64,000 nucleotides of DNA, taken from positions 1,736,001-1,800,000 of the forward strand of contig JACCLO010000004.1 of NCBI GenBank assembly GCA_029448655.1, in the 5' to 3' direction. The notes beneath the pieces were generated by a model, which was not told the origin of the DNA, did no database searches, and was given only the letters and a program-made list of their open reading frames with translations. Position 1 is the first letter of the stretch. Each line of letters begins with the position of its first letter. Both the position numbers and the translations under genes were made by a program. Below are positions 55,033 to 64,000 of the stretch, in pieces. The DNA is from Wolfiporia cocos. Taxonomy: Eukaryota > Basidiomycota > Agaricomycetes > Polyporales > Phaeolaceae.

Positions 55033-56622
55033 GCGCGGCCGACGACGACGGCGACGCCGTTGCTTCTGCTGGTTCGGTGATGATGACGATTGATGACGAC
55101 GATGCTCGCTGCGTGTTTTGCTTTACTTATTGGTTTCGTGTGTGTGTGTGTGTAGACTGTATCGAGTACCTCCTCCCTCCGCTCCGTTCTGTGTTTGTGA
55201 CTTTTACTGTGCGTTGTGCGTCCCGCCGCGCCCGCGCCCGCGCCCGCGGTCTCGGCCTGCGTATGCGGTTGCTGCTGCGTGGCTCTGGAGAAGCCGCCTC
55301 GGTTTCCATTCCATTCAGTCGCTCGTGCCGTCTTCTGATTGCGAACGCCGCGGGGGGGGGGGACCCCGATACCTGCGTGCGACGTGCTAGATTATCTTAC
55401 TGCTGCTGCGCCGTCCCGCCGCCCGTAGTGCGTATTGTATGTCGTATGTAGCGTATGCACGCTGTGCGCGGCACAGCCAATGATCGATGTGAAGGAATAA
55501 TATGTCGAAATGGAAATGCGGCCGGTTCCCGGAACGTGGAGTTAGGGGTAGGACTTTCGAGTTTGGGCAGGCTTCCCTGCGTGTTATGGCCGTGCCTGGC
55601 CTCGTGAGATTTGTGCGAAAGCGCGGATTCTGAGAGTCGTCCGAGTGCGCGTGTCCCATCAGACAGTTTGTCGCCACGCACCCAGGCAGATGCAGATGAT
55701 CGGAGCGACATACGGCATCGCCTGCGTTGGAGTCATCGTGAAGGCGTGCCCTTGCGCTCATGTGAACGTCTTGGGTCTTGGGCTTTGCTCGATGTCGTGG
55801 ATTGAGTCACGGTGCACGTAAGTAGCCGCTAATTTTGTACAGTGGCCCAGGAAATATTATAGACACTCGAATTTGACTGGTCACACTTTACCGAGACGAG
55901 CCGTTTTGCAGAGTGGCAGTGGGCGCGTAGGCGCTTGATAAGTGCGGCCGAATTTGCATCGTATTTGGGAAGTATCTGTCGATTGTGTGTTTCAGGACAA
56001 ACTGGTCCTCAAATAGGACGATGGCAAACTACAGGCGCTATTTTCGGTTGTGCAGCAGCAGGAATCTTGCGCAGTGGACGTGGCGAAACCTCTCTGGTGT
56101 TTGTTGCGGCCCACTGCCATCCTGTTATGCATAGCTGTCTGCCTTCTTCGTTCTGAACATGAGGACCAGAACTGACAAATTTTATGCGTTTGTGTCCGTT
56201 CTAGCACCGCTGCGGGGCCCATTTTGTGCGGATGTGTGTCTGCCATTGTCGGGGGTCCGATGATGTTTGTCGCCCAATGCTCGAGATCTTCGTAGCGTGA
56301 GAGCGGTGGCAAAATCGAATGTTGGGAACAAGGCATGCGCGGCAGCGAAGCGGCGGAGTTGAAAGGGGTCTCTGCTGGCCGTTGAGGCTTGTTCCCAACC
56401 ACCACCATTCACCCTACTTAGTCCTGCTATTTACCGGTGTCTACCATACTGTAGTAGTCCTGGGCAATCCTTGTCTGTCTCGCCCGCAAAATTTGGTTCA
56501 AAATTACGACTCTAGCTCTACAAGCCCTGCTCATAGTTACCCACGTCGCTCACACACTTGCTTACCGCGTCGGCCCTCACACCCCAACATTCAGTAATTC
56601 GTAATATCCCACACCACGCAAG
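55033..56622. other. Intergenic region between the GDS1-like and PUF genes
   Basis: It holds a short TG run (55138-55154), a G9-type run near 55352, the short repeat at 55821-55848 that matches 2822-2852, and a probable long 5' region of the PUF gene. No gene is supported. Confidence 0.5.
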
Positions 56623-59600
56623 ATGTCCCTGTCCGCGAACGACAGCAACGGTGCGTTTGCCAGAGTAGCCTCGGGCAAGACGCCGCCCCCAGCCCCGTCG
56701 GCTGCGTACGCGAAAAGGTCGGTATATGCCCCCACCGATCTCCACGACGAATGCGCTGGCTGAACGGTCCGATCACAGAGCGAGGGAGCTTGAGGCCGAG
56801 GAGAGGATTGGCGGTGCTAGATACAGGCCCCCTGCGCTGCGCGCCCTCGCTAATGGTGGATCCCCTCCTAATGACCTTTCCACGTCCACGAACACCACAG
56901 GCGACACCGGGACGCTGCCGCCCACGAACTATCCCGCAGGCTTCAGGAGGGCGAGGGCCGGCACCTTGCCCTCCAACGTGCAGCTCGCCGCCCAGCGCTT
57001 CGCCGCGGCGTCCAGCACCCTGAGCAGCTCGACCGCGGCCCAGGTCGCGACAGCGTCGACGGACTCGTTCTCAGAGCAGCTGCAGCATCAGGCCTACGCG
57101 TCCCAATCGCCGGCGACGCCCGCCCGCCCTGGGTTACGTCACTCGACCTCGGTGGCTTCCTCGGCCGCCTCCGCTGCCCTCGGTGAGCGCAACAGCCGGC
57201 TGCGCTCAGGCTCGCTCACCCTGCCCTCGAACGGGCTCTCGAACGCCTTTGGGAACTCGATCTTCTCGACCTCGTGGCTGTCCTCCAGGAACGGCGGTGG
57301 GCTCCCCGTCCTGGACGATTTGCGCTCCGTCACGTCGATGGACTCGGGCGCTGACGACTTCGACGTTCACACGCTCGACTACCTCGGGCTCGACGAGACC
57401 CTCCGTCACCCGCCTGCGGCCACGATCTCCGAGCTGCGCACGCAGGCGCAGGCCGCGATCGCGGGCAACCTCGCGTCGCAGCCCTCGCGGATGCGCGCGA
57501 CGACGGTGTCGAACCCGTACCACGTCAGGCCCTCCGTCGGTGCTCCGATGCTGTCCACGCCGACTGCCGAGGAAGAAGACTTGTACGAGGAGGATCTGTA
57601 CCACAGGCAGGGCCTCGACCCGTACCAGGACAACGAGGATAGCTACCTATCTACCGGGTACATGCCGAAGGGCTTCAAGCAGGGTGACCATCTCTCGGTC
57701 GGCCTTGGCGCCCGTCCCCGCGCCATCTCCGTTGGCAACCTTGATGACACCACGCGCACTCTCCAGCAGCGCCGCGCCGCGGTCGCAGAGGCCCAGGCCG
57801 CCTACGCGAATGACCTGTCCCTCCAGACCAACCTCGGGGGCATCATGAGGTCCGACAAGCAGGCCGCCCGCGGAGGAGTGTCCCCCTCCGTGCACTTCCC
57901 CAACGGTGAGCTGTCGCGCAGCAACTCGTACCTGGCGGCGCCGGCCACCACCCAAAACCGTGCGAACTCTCCCAAGTCGGAGAACTCGACGCAGATGCAG
58001 ACCCCGACGCGTTCGCTGTGGATCGGAAACTTGGACAGCTCGGTGACGAGCGAGCAGCTTATCCACGTGTTCGCGCCGTATGGTGCCATCGAGAGCCTGC
58101 GCCTGCTGCCCGAGAAGGTGCGCTGATGAGCGTCCGCGACTCGATTGTTCGCTGACGCGTATTGAATTGGCCTGCAGGAGTGTGGTTTCGTCAACTTCGT
58201 CGACCAGGCGGACGCCATCCGCGCCAAGGAGGATGTGCTCAACCGCCTCGGCGGTGATATTGGCATGCCGAACGGGCAGACCGTCCGCATCGGTTTCGGA
58301 AAGGCTGATAGCGCCCCCGTTGCGCCTGCGAAGGGCACGAACCTGAACAGCCCGTCGGCGACCTCCCCGGGAGGCGCGGTCGGCGGCAAGGCCTCCAACG
58401 CCAATGCCGGACTGGCGGGGATGGATGCGCAGCTGCAGTCGACTCCGACCAGAGCCTTGTGGATCGGATCTATCCCGTCTACGACTACGCCTGCGACTAT
58501 CCTGAACGTGTTCAGCCCGTACGGGCCCATCGAGTCTGCTAGGGTGCTCACTCACAAGAACTGCGGCTTCAGTGCGTGTCTATGTTCATTTGAACTCTTC
58601 CTCGTCTGACCGGACGTGTCATAGTCAACTTTGAACGTCTTGATGATGCGGTGAGGGCCCGCAAGGCGTTGAATGGCCGTGATGTGTTGGGCAGCGATGT
58701 CGGCGCGATCCGCATCGGGTTTGCGAAGGTGCCGGTCAAGAACGGCTCTGAGGGTGCCAACGGCCAAGACGACAACTCCGGCCTGAACGTCCAAGGTGTC
58801 GGCGATCTGAGCGTCGGTGCCACCATCCACGCGCTGCGCAACATCAAGGGCGCTACGACGATTGCTGTCGACCAGCAGGTGCTCAGTGGAATGGTTGAGA
58901 ACTACCGCTCTAACCTGCTCCTGAGCCTGATCGCCTCCGGGGACCACACGAACGCCTACGACCCCTCCGGCAAGCCTATCGCTGTCACCGAGCAACAGAT
59001 GATCATGAAAGAATTGAGCGGGGGCAGCCCTGACGCCGAAGCGGACATCCAGGCCCTTGCCGGTAAGTGGCTGTCGCGGAACCTGTCAAGTCACTTCTGA
59101 CATGTCTGCAGAGTTCCGCCCTCCGACCATGTACTACACCACGATCCCGTTGGTGTCTGAGAGGCCGCACAACAGACGGTGGGACGCGTCCAAGCTGCGC
59201 GAGCTACGCAAGCGCCTCGACACGAGCACCATCTCGACCGAGGAGATCGACGGCGTCGCGGCCGATTTCCTCGACGGCGAGATTGTCGATCTGGCCTCCG
59301 ATTGGCTTGGCAACACGGTGGGTCCTGATGGACGTCTGTGGGCAGATCGAGTATAGTCTAATCTTTCTGTCATGTGTAGGTGGTGCAGAAACTGTTTGAG
59401 AAGTGCTCGCCGGGGCCGAGGCTGGCCATGCTCGAGCGCATCAGCCCGCACCTCGCGATGATCGGTATTCACAAGAACGGCACCTGGGCTGCGCAGAAGA
59501 TCATCGAGTGCGTGCAGACCCCGGAGGAGGTGGCGCTCGTCACGCAGAACTTGCGTCCGTATGTCCCGCCGCTGCTCTTGGATCAGTTCGGGAACTATGT

Positions 59601-60804
59601 CGTGCAGTAAGCCTCGCGCATTCTCTTGCACTGAAGCAGCGGTCTCATTATTTGTAGGTGCTGCCTCCGCTTCGGCGCACCAGCCACGGACTTCCTGTTC
59701 GACGCCATGGTCGATCGTCTCTGGGAGGTCGCTCAGGGTCGCTTCGGCGCGCGTAGCATGAGGGCGTGTCTCGAGAGCAGCCACATCACCCTGAGTCAGC
59801 AGCGTCGCATCGCTACCGCGATCATCCTCAACTCGATCCCGCTGGCTACCAACCCGAACGGCGCGTTGCTGCTGACGTGGCTCTTGGATACGTCGGGATT
59901 CCCATCCAGGTACAACCTGCTTGCTCCGCGTTTCACGCCGCATCTGTCGCACCTGTGCACTCACAAGCTGGCGTCGCTGACCGTGCTGCGTATCGTCAAC
60001 CAGAAGGTCGAGCCCGAGGCGTCGACCCAGATCGTGGACGCGCTGTTCTCGTCCCCCGGCGATCACGTCCTCACCGATGTCTTGGGAGACCAAGTCAACG
60101 GTGTCGCTGTCGTTCACAAGATCCTCACTAGCCCCTTCGTCGACCCGGCTCAGCGCCCGAGCTATGTCGAGGCTACCAAACGCGTGCTCATCGAACTGAA
60201 AGTCATTGCCACTCAAGCGTACCGTCGTCTGATCGAAGAAGTCGGCCTTCCGGTCCCGAACTTGCAGCCCACATACACCACTAACGCGCCTCAGCCCAAC
60301 AGCAAGAACAAGTACACTGCTCAGAGCAGCTACGGCATGCCTGGCCTCCCGGCTGGGTACCCGTCGAGTGACCAGGGCCTCGCCTCCATGATGGCTGCTC
60401 TGCAGATGGGCGGGCAGAACGCCGCCTCTGGCCCACCTCGCCTCCAGATCGACCCGGCGTATGGTCAGCCAGGTCCCGCCGGCCGCGGTCGCGGAGCCAA
60501 CTCGGCCACGACGTTCTCCCCCTCGACTGACCCGTTCAACCCGTTCGCGATGCGCACGCCCGATGTGGCCAGTCCGCGAGGCAACGGGCCCCGCCGCAAC
60601 GGCGGCGCACCCACGCCCCCGGCCGCCGTGCCGTATGGCGCGCAATCCCCCAGCCTGCAGCAAACCGCTAATATGATGGGCATGGGCCAGCCTGCGTACA
60701 ACGGCATGCCCGCCCAGTCCGTCCCGCCCCACGTCTACCAGGCGTACATGTACCAAATGTATCAACAGCAAAACTCAGCGAACATGGGCAGCTTCCACGC
60801 TTAG
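56623..60804 (+). CDS. RRM + Pumilio-family RNA-binding protein (JSN1/PUF2 type)
   Basis: A cytoplasmic mRNA-binding regulator. The start MSLSANDSNGAFARVASGKT is joined by an intron to ARELEAEERIGGARYRPP. A long disordered Ser/Thr-rich region precedes two RRMs: the first RSLWIGNLDSSVTSEQLIHV with CGFVNFVDQADAIRAKEDVL, the second RALWIGSIPSTTTPATILNV with CGFVNFERLDDAVRARKALN. The PUF repeats follow (ELRKRLDTSTISTEEIDGVA, VVQKLFEKCSPGPRLAMLER, IHKNGTWAAQKIIECVQTP, PPLLLDQFGNYVVQ, CLRFGAPATDFLFDAMVDRL, GRFGARSMRACLESSHITLS, DVLGDQVNGVAVVHKIL). The tail is Gln/Pro/Gly-rich and ends NSANMGSFHA. Six or so short introns are present. RRM plus PUF is the Jsn1/Puf2 architecture; RNA targets cannot be told from sequence. 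Confidence 0.92.
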
Positions 60805-61507
60805 AGCGCCAGTTATTCGCACTACTATCGCTTGACGACATCTAACGACTCGCTCTCTGGACCGTACGTTGGAGACATGAGGATAATAGTTCATCTTTGT
60901 CTGTCTGCTGTTCCTCTCCTCTTATATCTATACAGAAACCCCCGGGGCGTGTTGCTCGTCGCTCGCCGGCCGTGCCTGGACCATATACCCTCTGACATCA
61001 GTAGTCGGTATGCTCTCACGCTCATTTGTTCACTACCACGACAAAAGCTGGACGCGGTGGCCTGTCGGACGGTGTCGCTGCTGATGCTGCGAGACGGGTG
61101 CATGGTTGGTATCTCGATTCCTTCGCTATATCCTTGGTCGCTACAATGTACAACTACGGGAGGCTGTAAAATATGGCCGTTGACCTAACATATAGAGAAA
61201 ATCTCATTGAAATTTATCTGCATGAGTTGCGTCGAAGACAACGAACTGCGCCGAAGCTGCGTCAGATACGATTAGAGCGGTCGGGTACGGCGTCCGTGGG
61301 TAGGAAATCATTGAGGGGCCCTAATACCCGCTTACGGAGAGCTCCGGCAGCACACGTATGTCGTGCCGAGAGTGCCGCAGTTAGTGGCATGTGTTAAAAG
61401 CTGACCACTCCACTGCACACTGCACTCGCGCCACCGCCACCACAGCTTTCCTATTCCCTATTCCCCCTCCACTCCCGCACCGTCTGCCGTTTTAGTACAG
61501 TAGGATA
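60805..61507. other. Intergenic, PUF gene to transcription factor
   Basis: No gene is recognised. The last 100 bp are CT-rich (CCCTATTCCCCCTCCACTCC) and are likely the promoter of the factor downstream. Confidence 0.5.
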
Positions 61508-64000
61508 ATGTCGTCCAGGTCGGACGACGACGAGCACACTGGCTCAGAAAATGTGAACCATCATGAGAGAAAGAGAAGACGCCTGAAGCGCACGCAAGCA
61601 TGCGACGTGTGCAGGCGGAAGAAAAGTGGGTCTGATTATTTCCTGATGGGATTATTCTAATGCCTCGGTCCTCATGCTCACTCCGCTAAACAGTCAAATG
61701 TATGGTCTCGAATTTGCGATTTTGCCCCTCGCTGGGACTAATATGTTCCAGGCGACGGCGACCAGAAGCCTGATCGCCGATGCACTCATTGCACCACTTC
61801 CAACCGCGAGTGTACATACTCGGGATCTACGGATGTAAGGACATTTGCATATCCTGAGCCGAATTAGATTGACATGATGCACCTATGGCTAGCGCTCGTT
61901 AACTAGAGGGTATAGGAAGTGTTCCCCTCACAGTCGGCTGTGCTAATTTCTGGTCAGATATGTGACGACCCTAGAGTCCCGTCTAGAGAAGATGGAGCAG
62001 CTCCTCGGCCAGGTAAGCGATGTTCTTCGTCCATGGGTAGAATGACCGTAATGCGAATCAGATGCGTCCGGAAGCTAGTACCAGCGTCGCGGGACCGAGC
62101 TATCCACCTCCTCCTCCGGAGTCGGACACTTTATTGTATGGAACGACCACCCTTGAACGCGTCTCTCGGGCCATGTACAGGAACTCGGATATGGTGCAGA
62201 AATCCGCCTCTCACGTCGACGCCTTCAATCGTGAAAACTTGGACTTCAGTGACGACGAGGTCACAGACGAATATTCACTCATACAAAGCCTCCGTCAGCT
62301 ACGCGTTAATCCGGATTCGCTTCGTTTCTTTGGCAAGTCGAGCAGCGCGATGTTGGTGCGAACAGCCTACCGCACCAAGACGGAGTCAGGTGATGAAATA
62401 CATGGGGGTCACCAGCGCCCCCGCTTCTGGGGAGCGCATCCGGTGGGTGCCATGTAGTCTTCTTTGATCAAGGTCATTCACAGTTATATAGTGGCTGATG
62501 CCGGAGCTGCAAAGAGAACCACCGCCTCATCGTCCTGATTGCTTCCCAGATGACGAGCTGATGCGAACGCTCATTGATTCGTACTTTGCGAACGTTAATC
62601 CATACCATCCACTGCTGCATCGGCCGACGTTCGAGAGAAACATCGAAAACCTATTGCATCTGCGCGATGAAGGCTTCGGCTCAACGGTGCTGCTGGTGTG
62701 CGCAGTCGGAGCGCGGTTCTTGGACGACCCCCGCGTATTATTGCCCGGGTACGAGGACGACCCGTTATCGCGCGGATGGGAGTGGTACAAGGAGGTGCAC
62801 GTCGTGCACAAGTCGCCCTACAGTCTCCCGCGTCTATACGACCTGCAGATATGCTGCGTCAGTACATGATCATAAACTCACCGATATTTGCTCACGTCCA
62901 CATCTTACTATCATAGCTGACTGCCCAGTTTATGGAGGCAACATATTCACCGCAAGCGAGCTGGGCAATCATCGGGGTCGGCATTCGTCTCGCGCAGGAC
63001 GTAGGAGCGCATCGCAAGAAGGTGTACAACCGCGAGCATCGCGTCGAGGAAGAGCTATGGAAGCGAGCATTTTGGTAACAACGTGTCTCAGATGCCAATT
63101 CTTCTGCTCACAGTGGCTACGTAGGACGCTCATCATGATGGACAGATACCTCAGCACCGCTCTGGGCAGGCCTTGTGCTATGCAGGATGAGGAGTGAGTC
63201 GTGATCACACCGCACGCGCAGTGAATCTCAATCTGATACAGCCTGGATCTTGACTTATTGTTCGAATGCGATGACGAATACTGGATAAACCCGGACCCGG
63301 GACTCTCGTTCAAGCAGCCGGCAGGCAAACCGTCATACATCGCGTACTTCAATAACCTGCTACGGCTTAATCAGATCCTTGCATGTGCACAGCGCACTAT
63401 CGTAAGCCGCCCGTCGTACGAGATCCGCGAAACACTGAACCGACGGAATCAATCTCGCCGCGTCTGCTAGTATTCCAGCAAGAAATTCCGATCAATGCTC
63501 GGTGTCACCGGGCCCGAATGGGAGGAGAGGCTTGTGACCGAGCTGGACTCTGCCCTCAATAGATGGATTGACTCCGTGCCTGATCACCGTGCGTCGCTTA
63601 CGCTCCATGTGGCTGTTAGTCACAGAGGTTGACATGACGCTGGTCGTCGTATGCAGTGCGCTGGGACCCAAATCGGGAGGATAAGCTGTTCTTTAACCAG
63701 TCTGCGCACATCTACGTTGCATTCTACCAGACACAAATCTTCGTGCACCGCCCGTTTCTGCAGGCACCGCGCAAGCCAACTGCACAGTTCTTCCCGTCTT
63801 TAGCTATCTGCACAAATGCAGCGAGGTCTTGCATACACATCCTCGATCTGCAGTTCAAGCGGACCAAATTCCATACGTTCAATGATCAGGTCAGTCATCT
63901 ACGTCGAGCCTCCAGTATTGCATCCGCCTCGAGCTTCGATTTTAATTTTGCTCAGATTTCATTGTTCACGAGCGGAATTGTCCTTCTGCTCAACATCTGG
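61508..64000 (+). CDS. Zn2Cys6 fungal transcription factor (partial, runs off the right edge)
   Basis: A DNA-binding regulator. The start MSSRSDDDEHTGSENVNHHE leads to RKRRRLKRTQACDVCRRKK. A 6-nt exon (61694-61699) supplies IK and the first base of the third Cys, giving CDVC-RRKKIK-C-DGDQKPDRR-CTHC-TTSNRE-C, a full C-x2-C-x6-C-x9-C-x2-C-x6-C cluster. A coiled coil follows (YVTTLESRLEKMEQLLGQ). The middle-homology (fungal_trans) domain includes DELMRTLIDSYFANVNPYHP, LLHRPTFERNIENLLHLRDE, TYSPQASWAIIGVGIRLAQD with VGAHRKKVYNREHRVEEELW, and LIMMDRYLSTALGRPCAMQD. The window ends within ISLFTSGIVLLLNIW. At least nine introns are seen. Target genes are unknown. Confidence 0.88.
61694..61699 (+). 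other. Six-nucleotide microexon in the Zn2Cys6 gene
   Basis: TCAAAT is bounded by AAACAG on the left and GTATGG on the right. It joins AAGAAAA (ending 61625) to GCGACGGCGACC (from 61752), restoring KKIKCDGD. Introns are 68 and 52 bp. Confidence 0.75.

Noticed and set aside
57647..58555. 302-residue minus-strand open frame
   Set aside because: Antisense shadow of the RRM region of the PUF gene.
59134..60771. 545-residue open frame on the minus strand
   Set aside because: It is antisense to the PUF-repeat exons, has no family motif, and its His/Arg/Val-rich composition is what a GC-rich coding strand gives in reverse.
1..64000. tRNA, rRNA or snoRNA genes
   Set aside because: I looked for T-loop (GGTTCGA) and box signatures; the few GGTTCGA-like hits (for example near 38.54 kb) lack matching arms. 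Small RNAs cannot be excluded by eye.

Overview
This is a basidiomycete nuclear window, most likely from an agaricomycete and possibly a polypore. The signs are genes split by many 45-70 bp GT-AG introns, TATA-type promoters, Agaricomycetes-specific families (a DUF6533 membrane protein and a DUF6697-like protein), solo LTRs, Helitron-like elements, and a standard set of fungal housekeeping genes. The species assignment is inference. There are no operons or bacterial features. Gene models below were assembled by eye from splice signals and family alignment, so start and end are CDS spans that include introns.

Layout. 1-8.4 kb is a tandem segmental duplication. The distal copy (about 5.85-8.2 kb) holds the 3' part of a DUF6533 gene tail-to-tail with an intact WBP1 gene (oligosaccharyltransferase). 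The proximal copy (1-2.6 kb) holds the same DUF6533 3' exons and a decayed, N-terminally truncated WBP1 pseudogene, and carries a later solo-LTR insertion. Between them (2.6-4.5 kb) is repeat-rich DNA. 8.7-30.4 kb is a dense gene island: DUF6697-like protein, COX17, DOPA 4,5-dioxygenase, an Ariadne-type RBR ubiquitin ligase, PRO1 (glutamate 5-kinase), a HOS2/HDAC3-type deacetylase, PER1 (GPI-anchor remodelling), PRPP synthetase, an SLC41/MgtE divalent cation transporter, ADA3/NGG1 (SAGA), an RPA34-type Pol I subunit and an AhpD/CMD-like protein. Several pairs are divergent with short shared promoters.

30.5-40 kb is an accessory, repeat-laden region. It holds a solo LTR with a nested inverted-repeat element, a small AT-rich three-exon orphan gene, a decayed BRR2 helicase 3' fragment, three head-to-tail Helitron-like elements (one with an internal minisatellite), clusters of a TCACTTG/CAAGTGA heptamer, and a 905-bp inverted-repeat element. 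40-64 kb returns to genes: mitochondrial D-lactate dehydrogenase, a tandem pair of paralogous membrane proteins, RPC82 (Pol III), histone H1, a GDS1-domain protein with a C-terminal KilA-N/APSES-like segment, an RRM+PUF RNA-binding protein (JSN1/PUF2 type), and a Zn2Cys6 transcription factor cut by the right edge that appears to use a 6-nt microexon.

No convincing new multi-gene system is visible. The observations most worth checking are the tandem Helitron array, the three-exon orphan gene, the BRR2 fragment, the Rcat histidine replacement in the RBR ligase, the 6-nt microexon and the GDS1 + KilA-N architecture.
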